Assembly (NCBI GenBank): GCA_945897655.1
Contig: CAMDHB010000254.1
Coordinates: 1 to 5,268, forward strand
Source of the DNA: Pseudorhodobacter antarcticus
GTDB lineage: Bacteria; Pseudomonadota; Alphaproteobacteria; Rhodobacterales; Rhodobacteraceae
DNA: 5,268 nucleotides
Direction: 5' to 3'
Position 1 is the first letter of the stretch. The number at the start of each line of letters is the position of its first letter. Position numbers and translations under genes: made by a program. Shown piece by piece: positions 1-5,260 of this stretch. The notes under the pieces were generated by a model. That model searched no databases. It was not told the DNA's origin and saw nothing but the letters and a program-made list of their open reading frames with translations.

Positions 1-1
1 C

Positions 2-1042
2 TGGGTGGTGGCCGACCTGTTGGCCGCGCATCCGGGCCTGACCCTGCTGGTGACCAGCAACACGGTGACCGGACGGCGCATGGTGCAAGACTGGCAGGTG
101 CCTCAGGTGACGGCGACGCTGGCCCCGCTGGACAGCCTGTATCCCACCCGGCGGCTGTTGCGCCGCTGGCAACCCCTTGGCCTGATCTCGCTGGAGGCGG
201 AGTTGTGGCCGCAGCGCATGGCCCGTTGTGCCGCGGAAGGGGTGCCCGTGGTGATGCTGGGTGCGCGGATGTCGGCCCGGTCGGCACGTGGTTGGGCGCG
301 CTTTGGCAAGCTGGCTGCCACGGCATTGGGGGCGGTGCATTTCGCCTCGGCGCAGGACCCGCAGTCGCGGGCGCATCTGGTGGCGCTGGGTCTGCCGGCA
401 CGGGCCGTGGGGCCCGATTTTGACCTGAAGGCTGAAGCGGTGTCGCGCCTGCCGGCCCCTGATATCCAGCCACGAGCCACCCGTGCAGGCTGGCTGCTGG
501 CCGCCTCGACCCATGAGGGCGAAGATGCCCTGGTGCTGGACGCCTTTGCCGCATCGGGGCTGACCCATCTGATCCTGGCCCCCCGCCACCCCAAGCGCGC
601 CCCGGCGATTGCGGCGCTGCTGGCTGCCCGCGGGGTCCGCTTTGCCCGTCGGTCCGAAGGGGCTGAACCCGGCACGGCGCAGGTCCTGTTGGCCGACACC
701 TTGGGCGAGATGGACCTGTGGTATGCCCGCTGCGGCATCTGCCTGATCGGCGGCACGCTGGTCGACAAGGGCGGCCATACCCCGTGGGAGCCCGCCCGCC
801 ACCACTGCGCCCTGCTGCACGGCCCCAGCACCTGGAATTTCGCAGCCCCCTTTGCCGCCCTTGATGCGGCAGGCGGGGCGCTGTCAGTGACCGCAGCGAC
901 GCTTGGCGAAACCCTGCGCCAGTTGGACGGGCCCGCGCAGGACCGTCTTGCCAATGCCGCAGCGCCGGTTTTGCAGACGGGCGGCCATGCACACGCCCTC
1001 ATGAACCGGATTTTCGCCGTTTTGCGCCTGAATTCATTGTGA
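2..1042 (+). CDS. waaA: 3-deoxy-D-manno-octulosonic acid (Kdo) transferase-like GT30 glycosyltransferase, 5'-truncated by window edge
   Basis: Members of this family transfer Kdo from CMP-Kdo to lipid A precursor at the cytoplasmic face of the inner membrane, the first step of LPS core assembly. The visible ~346 residues cover the end of the N-terminal Rossmann domain and the whole C-terminal domain. Counting from the GTG at base 5, family landmarks are: TVTGRRM near 20-26, ELWP at 66-69, ARMSARSAR at 87-95, ASTHEGE at 167-173, LAPRHPKR at 191-198, GEMDLWY at 234-240, and GGTLVDKGGH at 249-258 followed by WEP. WaaA proteins are usually about 420-430 residues, and the frame is open to the left edge, so about 70-80 N-terminal residues, including the usual catalytic Glu region, lie outside. 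The GTG at base 5 is therefore probably not the start. Some usually conserved residues differ (GGHT for GGHN; GPDFDLK where GSLKFD is usual), so a diverged paralog is possible. Family assignment is firm; exact acceptor is inferred. Confidence 0.85.
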   Translation, partial: WVVADLLAAHPGLTLLVTSNTVTGRRMVQDWQVPQVTATLAPLDSLYPTRRLLRRWQPLGLISLEAELWPQRMARCAAEGVPVVMLGARMSARSARGWARFGKLAATALGAVHFASAQDPQSRAHLVALGLPARAVGPDFDLKAEAVSRLPAPDIQPRATRAGWLLAASTHEGEDALVLDAFAASGLTHLILAPRHPKRAPAIAALLAARGVRFARRSEGAEPGTAQVLLADTLGEMDLWYARCGICLIGGTLVDKGGHTPWEPARHHCALLHGPSTWNFAAPFAALDAAGGALSVTAATLGETLRQLDGPAQDRLANAAAPVLQTGGHAHALMNRIFAVLRLNSL

Positions 1043-1116
1043 TGACCCATTGCTACCGACGCAAACTGTGAGAAGATGAAGTCTGAGCAGATCCCGCGTC
1101 AGACGGGTCAGGCCAC

Positions 1117-1124
1117 AAAGGCGG
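1117..1124 (+). promoter_or_regulatory. Ribosome binding site that supports the NUDIX start at 1130
   Basis: AAAGGCGG is a Shine-Dalgarno-like purine run with AAAGG (1117-1121) lying 8 nt before ATG 1130. It favours this start over the in-frame ATG at 1076, which lacks a properly spaced site. Confidence 0.55.
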
Positions 1125-1129
1125 TTTAC

Positions 1130-1615
1130 ATGACAATTCAAACTTCCCCCTGTGGAAGTGCCGAAGATTCCTTGGCTCAGCAAGTTGCGGCCCTGTGCTG
1201 GCGTTTGCGCAAGGAAACGCTGCAATTTGTGCTGATCACCTCACGCGATACCGGCCGTTGGGTCATCCCGAAGGGCTGGCCGGTGCCGGGCCTTGCCCCC
1301 AGCGCCGCCGCCGCGAATGAGGCCTGGGAAGAGGCGGGCGTGATCGGCCGCGTCGGTGACACGCCTTTGGGCGACTATCTGTACCACAAGGTGACCAGCC
1401 CCGTGCTGACCATCCGCTGCGCGGTGACCGTGTTCCCATTGCGGGTCTCAGACCTGAAACGCAACTTCCCCGAGGCCAAAGAGCGCCGGCGCAGCTGGTT
1501 TGACGCCAGCAAGGCGGCGAAATTGGTGGCAGAACCGGAGCTTGCCTCGCTGTTCCAGGCCATTGCCGCACAACCCGCCCTGCTCAAGGGGCAAAATCCA
1601 CCGGACTTGGCTTGA
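1130..1615 (+). CDS. NUDIX hydrolase
   Basis: This predicted cytoplasmic pyrophosphohydrolase (161 aa) cleaves X-linked nucleoside-diphosphate-type substrates; the substrate is unknown. The Nudix box spans residues 49-71, starting in PKGWPVPG and ending in NEAWEEAGV. The metal-binding glutamates E64, E67 and E68 are present. The first Glu of the consensus box (GX5EX7REUXEEXGU) is Leu and the Arg is Asn. The PKGWP start and the AWEEAGV end resemble the diphosphoinositol-polyphosphate/Ap(n)A-hydrolase-like branch common in Alphaproteobacteria. I chose ATG 1130 because AAAGGCGG (1117-1124) sits just upstream, with AAAGG 8 nt from the ATG. An in-frame ATG at 1076 would add 18 residues, but its purine-rich GAGAAG directly abuts the codon, which is too close for a ribosome site. 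The gene lies 87 nt downstream of the Kdo transferase in the same direction and could be co-transcribed with it. Confidence 0.88.
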   Translation: MTIQTSPCGSAEDSLAQQVAALCWRLRKETLQFVLITSRDTGRWVIPKGWPVPGLAPSAAAANEAWEEAGVIGRVGDTPLGDYLYHKVTSPVLTIRCAVTVFPLRVSDLKRNFPEAKERRRSWFDASKAAKLVAEPELASLFQAIAAQPALLKGQNPPDLA

Positions 1616-1640
1616 CATATTCTTCAAACTTGCCAGTTAC
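1612..1640 (+). promoter_or_regulatory. Possible sigma-70 type promoter for the DUF1178 gene (weak)
   Basis: A perfect TTGACA -35 hexamer (1612-1617) overlaps the stop codon of the NUDIX gene. At 17 nt spacing the -10 position reads AGTTAC, a poor match to TATAAT. The placement, 70-odd bases before the DUF1178 start, is sensible, but with only one good hexamer the match could be chance. Confidence 0.25.
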
Positions 1641-1649
1641 CGATGAACC

Positions 1650-1672
1650 TGTGCCACACCGGCACACCTTTT
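1650..1672 (+). terminator. Small hairpin plus T-run after the NUDIX gene (candidate intrinsic terminator)
   Basis: TGTGCC (1650-1655) and GGCACA (1661-1666) form a perfect 6-bp stem around the 5-nt loop ACACC, followed two bases later by TTTT (1669-1672). This has the form of a weak rho-independent terminator for the NUDIX transcript. It ends only 16 nt before the DUF1178 start, so it could instead be a structure in that gene's leader. Confidence 0.4.
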
Positions 1673-1688
1673 CTGTAAAGACTGCAGG

Positions 1689-2108
1689 ATGATCAGCTAT
1701 ACCCTTGTCTGCGATGCCGACCACCGCTTTGAAAGCTGGTTCCAGTCTTCGGCGGCTTATGACGCCCTGTCGCGGGCAGGGCATGTCACTTGTGCAGTTT
1801 GTGGCAGCGCCAAGGTCGAAAAATCGCTGATGGCCCCGTCCGTCCAGCCTGCCCGCAAGGCCGCTGCCGCCCTGCGCGACCCGGCCAGCGATCAGGAAGC
1901 CGCCATCGCCGCCCTGCGCGCCAAGGTCGAGGCAAACTCGGAATACGTCGGCATGAACTTCGTGGCCGAGGCGCGTGCCATGCATGACGGCGACGCCCCC
2001 GAACGATCAATCTATGGCGAGGCGCGGGCGGATGAGGCGATCAAGCTGTTGCAAGATGGCGTACCCGTCGCCCCCTTGCCATTTCTGCCCACCCGCAAGG
2101 CGAATTAG
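1689..2108 (+). CDS. DUF1178 family protein (small zinc-ribbon-like protein)
   Basis: This 139-aa protein matches the DUF1178 pattern well: an N-terminal MISYTLVCDADHRFESWFQS segment, then CAVCGS (Cys35, Cys38) and KSLMAPSVQPARK. C8 and H12 together with C35 and C38 form a plausible metal-binding site, as expected of a zinc ribbon; metal binding is inferred. The middle (about 52-80) is Ala-rich and probably a linker or helix. The C-terminal half holds EYVGMNFVAEARAMHDGDAP and ERSIYGEARADEA, the second conserved block of the family. The function of DUF1178 is unknown. The start ATG 1689 fits the family N-terminus exactly, although the ribosome site is weak (AAAG at 1677-1680). The gene converges on the ferredoxin gene 65 nt downstream. 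Confidence 0.9.
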   Translation: MISYTLVCDADHRFESWFQSSAAYDALSRAGHVTCAVCGSAKVEKSLMAPSVQPARKAAAALRDPASDQEAAIAALRAKVEANSEYVGMNFVAEARAMHDGDAPERSIYGEARADEAIKLLQDGVPVAPLPFLPTRKAN

Positions 2109-2134
2109 GGGCACAGGGCTTTCATCCTGCCCTA
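2106..2134. terminator. Weak hairpin between the convergent DUF1178 and ferredoxin genes
   Basis: TAGGGGCA (2106-2113) can pair with TGCCCTA (2128-2134) with one bulged G. An alternative shorter stem is AGGGC (2115-2119) with GCCCT (2129-2133). Position between two convergent genes suits a terminator, but neither side has a U-tract, and the stem begins inside the DUF1178 stop codon. Confidence 0.25.
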
Positions 2135-2173
2135 CCGATAAAGCGAGCCACAGTCACCGATTGGCCAACCCGC

Positions 2174-2497
2174 TCAGATCTGCTTTTCGGGCATCTGAAC
2201 CCGCAACCCGTCCAGCGCAGGCGTGACCTTCAACTGGCACGTCAGGCGAGAGCGTACCGGATCGGGGTGCCAGGCAAAATCCAGCATGTCCATTTCCATC
2301 GCATCCTTTTTGGGCAGGCGGTCGACCCAGGCCGGGTCCACATAGACATGGCAGGTCGAACAGGCGCAGGCGCCACCGCAATCCGCCTCGATCCCCGGAA
2401 TGCCGTTGTCGCGTGCGCCCTCCATCACGGTCAGGCCATTCGCAACCTCAACCACATGCTCTTTGCCGCCGTGCTGAACGTAAGTGATCTTTGCCAT
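2174..2497 (-). CDS. fdxE: [2Fe-2S] ferredoxin, adrenodoxin type (ferredoxin VI-like)
   Basis: This cytoplasmic one-electron carrier is 107 aa. Cluster ligands are Cys40, Cys46, Cys49 and Cys87, in the C-X5-C-X2-C...C pattern (DCGGACACSTC, then LTCQ). The opening MAKITYVQHGG, the GLTVMEGARDNGIPGIEADC block, HVYVDPAWVDRLP and the terminal MPEKQI closely resemble what I recall of Rhodobacter capsulatus ferredoxin VI (fdxE), a vertebrate-adrenodoxin-like protein. Such ferredoxins serve cytochrome P450s or Fe-S cluster/heme biogenesis; the partner here is unknown, since no reductase, P450 or isc gene is in the window. I chose ATG at 2497 because AAAGGG (2509-2504) lies 6 nt upstream. The two in-frame codons just before it (ATG 2500, TTG 2503) are too close to that site. 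It is transcribed alone, divergent from the OB-fold gene. Confidence 0.95.
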   Translation of the reverse strand: MAKITYVQHGGKEHVVEVANGLTVMEGARDNGIPGIEADCGGACACSTCHVYVDPAWVDRLPKKDAMEMDMLDFAWHPDPVRSRLTCQLKVTPALDGLRVQMPEKQI

Positions 2498-2503
2498 CAT
2501 CAA

Positions 2504-2509
2504 CCCTTT
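2504..2509 (-). promoter_or_regulatory. Ribosome binding site of the ferredoxin gene
   Basis: On the minus strand AAAGGG lies 6 nt before ATG 2497. It decides between three stacked possible starts (TTG 2503, ATG 2500, ATG 2497) in favour of the last, which also gives the family's usual MAKI N-terminus. Confidence 0.6.
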
Positions 2510-2573
2510 ATCGCTGTTGGCAACCTTTTACCCCAAGCCTTGGGCGGCTGCCACCCCTGTTGCCAGTGAGCGC

Positions 2574-2996
2574 ATGATGTTCTATCTTCGTTCCATGTCA
2601 AACTGGCTAACCCCCACCCCCCGTCCCAACACCTGGCCCCGCCCGCCAAAGGCGCTGCCAGCCGCCCGGCTGAACGAACCCTCGGCCGGGGCGCGGGTCT
2701 GCGTGGCGGGTCTGGTTCTGGTCCGCCAACGCCCCGGCACTGCCAAGGGCGTGATCTTTGTGACGCTGGAGGATGAGACAGGCACCGCAAATGTCGTCGT
2801 CTGGGCCAATGTCTATGAACGCTTCCGCCGTGCCGTGATTTCGGGCCGCCTGCTGCGCGTCACCGGGCGGTTGCAGCGCGACGCCGGGGTCGTCCACATC
2901 GTGGCCGAGAATATCGAGGATCTGTCGCCCCTTCTGGACACCCTGCTGCAACCCAGCTTCAAAACACCGGGCGTGCGGGCTGGCGACCAACCCTGA
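2574..2996 (+). CDS. Isolated C-terminal OB-fold of error-prone DNA polymerase DnaE2 (probable gene remnant or stand-alone OB protein)
   Basis: The frame encodes about 140 aa. Its core, from VCVAGLVLVRQRPGTAKGVI through TLEDETGTANVVVW and YERFRRAV to GRLLRVTGRLQRD and VVHIVAENIEDLSPLL, is the nucleic-acid-binding OB-fold that normally ends DnaE2, the ~1,000-residue mutagenic polymerase of the ImuA-ImuB-DnaE2 SOS cassette. Nothing upstream resembles the PHP, polymerase or HhH domains: the preceding DNA is the ferredoxin gene on the other strand. The short leader (about 35 residues, rich in Pro) and the tail after LLDTLLQ are not recognisable. The start is uncertain. ATG 2574/2577 have only GTGAG (2566-2570) upstream, ATG 2595 has no ribosome site, and ATG 2484 would overlap the ferredoxin gene. 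An unbroken, well-conserved domain argues either for recent truncation or for retained function as a small OB protein. Domain identity is firm; expression is not shown. Confidence 0.75.
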   Translation: MMFYLRSMSNWLTPTPRPNTWPRPPKALPAARLNEPSAGARVCVAGLVLVRQRPGTAKGVIFVTLEDETGTANVVVWANVYERFRRAVISGRLLRVTGRLQRDAGVVHIVAENIEDLSPLLDTLLQPSFKTPGVRAGDQP

Positions 2997-3078
2997 TACG
3001 ATTTGGCAAGGCCAACCACCACCACGTCCGCCGGGGTTTCCTAACCCACCCCCACAGGCTAAGGTTGCGCCCAATCAG

Positions 3079-3092
3079 GCCGGACCACCGGC
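3079..3092. other. Small GC hairpin upstream of the lipoprotein gene
   Basis: GCCGG (3079-3083) and CCGGC (3088-3092) flank the 4-nt ACCA loop, 22 nt before the lipoprotein start. It may be leader structure. The 118-nt gap (2997-3114) also holds TTGGC-AAG-GCCAA (3003-3015) just after the OB-fold stop, with no T-run. I see no convincing promoter hexamers in this gap. Confidence 0.25.
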
Positions 3093-3114
3093 GCTTTGGC
3101 GGGATCAGACGCTC

Positions 3115-3648
3115 ATGAAAGGCTCCCTTGCATCCCTGCTGATCGCCGCCCTTTGCCTGTCCGCCTGCGGCCCCCGGGTCGCCGTCAAAGCCCCCGGCGA
3201 TGCCGACCTGTCATCCGAGGCGATCCAGACCGACGGCGCAGGCCCGCCCCCCGGACCCGAGGGCACCTGCTGGGCCAATGACCTGATCCCGGCCATGTTT
3301 GAGACCGTCACCGAACAAACCCTTGTCTCGCCCGAGGTTCGCGATGCCAGCGGCACTGTCATAACCCCCGCGACCTATCGCTCCGTCTCCCGGGTGCGTG
3401 TGCTGAACGAACGCCGTGACATCTGGTTCACGGCCCCCTGCCCGCAGGACATGGACCTGACCTTCATCGCCACCCTGCAACGGGCACTGAAGGCGCGCGG
3501 TTACTATACCCTGCCCGTGACCGGTGAAATGAACCCCGCCACGACCGAGGCCGTGCGCCGCTATCAGGCTGACCGCGGCCTTGATAGCCCGATCCTGTCG
3601 CTGGCCGCAACGCGGCAACTGGGTCTGGCCACCACCGCGCCTGAATGA
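3115..3648 (+). CDS. Peptidoglycan-binding domain lipoprotein
   Basis: This predicted 177-aa envelope lipoprotein has a lipoprotein signal peptide: MKGS, then a hydrophobic stretch (5-15) and the lipobox L15-S-A-C18. Gly at +2 of the mature protein does not suggest inner-membrane retention, so outer-membrane anchoring is likely. After a Pro/Gly-rich linker (about 25-50) comes a middle region (51-113) beginning GTCWAND and ending WFTAPCPQDMD; C52 and C109 could form a disulfide. Residues 114-170 form a PG_binding_1-type three-helix domain: LQRALKARGYYTLPVTGEMN, then TTEAVRRYQADRGLDS and LGL. It probably tethers or senses peptidoglycan; no catalytic domain is present. The start fits the signal peptide, with a modest GGGA ribosome site (3101-3104). 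The gene converges on degP. No precise biochemical role can be given. Confidence 0.88.
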   Translation: MKGSLASLLIAALCLSACGPRVAVKAPGDADLSSEAIQTDGAGPPPGPEGTCWANDLIPAMFETVTEQTLVSPEVRDASGTVITPATYRSVSRVRVLNERRDIWFTAPCPQDMDLTFIATLQRALKARGYYTLPVTGEMNPATTEAVRRYQADRGLDSPILSLAATRQLGLATTAPE

Positions 3649-3652
3649 ACCA

Positions 3653-3678
3653 AGGGCGGCAGGTTTCCCCGCCGCCCT
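3653..3678. terminator. GC-rich hairpin between convergent lipoprotein and degP genes (likely bidirectional terminator)
   Basis: AGGGCGGC (3653-3660) and GCCGCCCT (3671-3678) form a perfect 8-bp stem around AGGTTTCCCC, in which GG/CC can add two inner pairs after a mismatch. It begins 5 nt after the lipoprotein stop and lies 26 nt beyond the degP stop, so it could serve both transcripts. U-tracts are poor on both sides, so termination strength is inferred. Confidence 0.6.
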
Positions 3679-3703
3679 GCAAATTTCCAATCCTTCTAAG
3701 ACC

Positions 3704-5188
3704 TTACTGGATCGTCAGCGCCACAAAGCGCGGATTGCCGCCATCGCGCACCAGCAACAACAGCGACTTGCGCCCTGCCTCCTTGGCCTCGGACAGACGG
3801 TCTTGGATGTCTTGCACTGTGGCGACGGTTTGCTGACCGGCTTCGGTGATCACATTGCCCTCGCGCAGGCCCTTTTCATAGGCCTCGGACGCCACATCAA
3901 CCGCCGACACGACCAGCCCCTTGTCGCCCACCGACAGACCCAAGCCCTCGGCCATGTCGTCGGTCATCGGCACCAGGGTCATCCCCAAAAGGTCGGTGCT
4001 TTCAGGCACCGCCGGTGCAGCGTCTTGGACAGCCGGTATTGCACCGGCTTCGGCCTCTTCACGACGGCCCAGCTTCACATCCAGATTGACGGTTGCCCCG
4101 GCCCGCAGCACCACAACCGGCACCACCTCGCCAATCGGCGCATCCGCGACCGAGTTGACCAGCGCACGGCTGTCTTTCACGTCCACCCCGTTGAAGGTGA
4201 TGATCACATCACCCGACAGGATGCCCGCATCCTTGCCCGGACCATCGGGCACGTCGGTGACCAGCGCGCCCTTGGCCTCGGCCAGACCCATCGCGTTGGC
4301 CACGTCCTGCGTCACGTCCTGAATGCGCACACCCAGCCAGCCGCGCCGCGTTTCGCCGAATTCCTTCAGCTGATCCACCACTTTGCTGACCACGTTGGAC
4401 GCCATCGAAAAACCGATCCCGATGGACCCGCCCGAGGGCGACAGAATGGCCGTGTTCATCCCGATCACTTCGCCGTCCATGTTGAACAGCGGCCCGCCCG
4501 AGTTGCCCTTGTTGATGGCCGCATCGGTCTGCAGGAAATCGTCATAGGTGCCGTTCAACTCGCGTCCCCGCGCCGAAACGATGCCCGCGCTGACCGAGAA
4601 GCCCTGCCCCAGCGGGTTACCCATCGCGATGACCCAGTCGCCCACCCGCATCTTGTCGCTGTCACCAAAGTTGACAAAGGGCAGCGGTTCGGGGCTTTCG
4701 ATCTTCAGCAAGGCAACGTCGGTCTTTTCATCCCGGCCCACCAGCTTGGCGGTATAGACCTTGGCGTCGGCGCCAAACATCTCGATCTGGATCTCGTCGG
4801 CACCCTCGATCACGTGGTTGTTCGTGACGATATAGCCATCGGCCGAGATGATATAGCCCGACCCCAGCGCCTCGGACCGTTCTGGCCGGTTCTGCGGGGC
4901 TTGGTCGCCGCCGCCATTCTCGTCCATGAAATCCTTGAAAAACTTCTCGAAGGGCGATCCCGGCGGGACTTGCGGCTGCCCATCGGCAGGCTGCGCCACG
5001 ATGGACGATGTGGTGATGTCAACCACGGCAGGGCTGAATTTTTCGGCCAGATCGGCAAAGCTGGGCGGCACCCCTTGCGCCATCCCTGGCGCGACCTGAC
5101 CCATGGTCAGGACCAGTCCCAGGCCCAGCGCCATCATCAACTGCTGTGGCTTGGTCCGATAATTTGGTACGGTTTTGGCAAGAAGCAC
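3704..5188 (-). CDS. degP: Do-family periplasmic serine endoprotease (DegP/DegQ/HtrA)
   Basis: This secreted protease/chaperone (494 aa) degrades or refolds damaged envelope proteins. A signal peptide is visible: basic N-region (K5, R11, K13), hydrophobic core MMALGLGLVLTM (18-29) and likely cleavage after GMA (35-37). The trypsin-like domain holds the triad His125 (TNNHVIEG), Asp157 (KTDVALLKI) and Ser230 (GNSGGPLFN). An LA-type loop (about 62-105) is Pro/Gln-rich with FEKFFKDFMDENGGG. PDZ1 spans about 280-375 (RRGWLGVRIQDVT, then GILSGDVIITFNG). PDZ2 spans about 400-494 (LLGMTLVPMT, GLVVSAVD, GLREGNVITEAG). Length and two PDZ domains fit the family. I chose GTG 5188 because GAGAGGAG lies 7 nt upstream; an ATG at 5251 would add 21 residues that do not look like a signal peptide. 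DegP and DegQ cannot be separated by eye. Membrane-stress control is likely. Confidence 0.96.
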   Translation of the reverse strand: MLLAKTVPNYRTKPQQLMMALGLGLVLTMGQVAPGMAQGVPPSFADLAEKFSPAVVDITTSSIVAQPADGQPQVPPGSPFEKFFKDFMDENGGGDQAPQNRPERSEALGSGYIISADGYIVTNNHVIEGADEIQIEMFGADAKVYTAKLVGRDEKTDVALLKIESPEPLPFVNFGDSDKMRVGDWVIAMGNPLGQGFSVSAGIVSARGRELNGTYDDFLQTDAAINKGNSGGPLFNMDGEVIGMNTAILSPSGGSIGIGFSMASNVVSKVVDQLKEFGETRRGWLGVRIQDVTQDVANAMGLAEAKGALVTDVPDGPGKDAGILSGDVIITFNGVDVKDSRALVNSVADAPIGEVVPVVVLRAGATVNLDVKLGRREEAEAGAIPAVQDAAPAVPESTDLLGMTLVPMTDDMAEGLGLSVGDKGLVVSAVDVASEAYEKGLREGNVITEAGQQTVATVQDIQDRLSEAKEAGRKSLLLLVRDGGNPRFVALTIQ

Positions 5189-5195
5189 GTTCGAA

Positions 5196-5203
5196 CTCCT
5201 CTC
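5196..5203 (-). promoter_or_regulatory. Strong ribosome binding site that fixes the GTG start of degP
   Basis: On the minus strand GAGAGGAG (5203-5196) is a near-ideal Shine-Dalgarno sequence 7 nt before GTG 5188. The protein from this start has a proper signal peptide, so the longer in-frame ATG start at 5251 is unlikely. Confidence 0.75.
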
Positions 5204-5211
5204 GATGTGCG

Positions 5212-5234
5212 CGGCCCCGCAGGTTGCGGGGCCG
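5212..5234. repeat. Perfect 9-bp inverted repeat in the degP leader
   Basis: CGGCCCCGC (5212-5220) and GCGGGGCCG (5226-5234) flank a 5-nt loop AGGTT. All nine pairs are G-C. It lies 8 nt upstream of the degP ribosome site. It may be the terminator stem of an upstream minus-strand gene (no T-run follows), a leader structure, or a protein-binding palindrome. Confidence 0.55.
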
Positions 5235-5260
5235 GACGTGTATGCGGGCAATCTCGTTCC
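5235..5260 (-). promoter_or_regulatory. Candidate ECF-sigma (RpoE-like) promoter for degP
   Basis: Reading the minus strand, GGAAC (5260-5256) and CGTC (5238-5235) are 17 nt apart, which fits the general ECF-sigma promoter pattern of a GGAAC -35 and a CGTC -10. Transcription would start about 10 bases further down, near 5228, and give a ~40-nt leader before GTG 5188. In many Proteobacteria degP-type genes are under envelope-stress ECF control. The motif is short and sits near the window edge, so this is a prediction only. Confidence 0.35.

Noticed and set aside
103..1050. Long 315-codon open frame on the minus strand
   Set aside because: It lies entirely opposite the Kdo transferase gene, whose protein shows clear family motifs. 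The minus-strand product is Arg/Ala/Ser-rich low-complexity sequence typical of an antisense frame in high-GC DNA.
1092..1106. CCCG...CGGG pairing before the NUDIX gene as a terminator of the Kdo transferase
   Set aside because: The stem has only four pairs and no T-run follows, so it is indistinguishable from chance in GC-rich DNA.
2505..2545. Possible ferredoxin promoter on the minus strand (TTGGGG and GATAAA, 18 nt apart)
   Set aside because: The -10 element would overlap the ribosome binding site and place the transcript start at or after the start codon.
2484..2573. Extended N-terminus of the OB-fold gene from ATG 2484
   Set aside because: It would overlap the start and ribosome site of the ferredoxin gene on the other strand, and its residues do not resemble DnaE2 or any domain I recognise.
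3211..3690. 159-codon minus-strand frame opposite the lipoprotein gene
   Set aside because: It overlaps the lipoprotein, which has a clear signal peptide and PG-binding domain. The antisense product has no recognisable motif, and the frame runs through the terminator hairpin.
5189..5251. N-terminal extension of DegP from ATG 5251
   Set aside because: The added 21 residues do not form a signal peptide, and they cross the GC hairpin and the ideal ribosome site. The GTG at 5188 is better supported.
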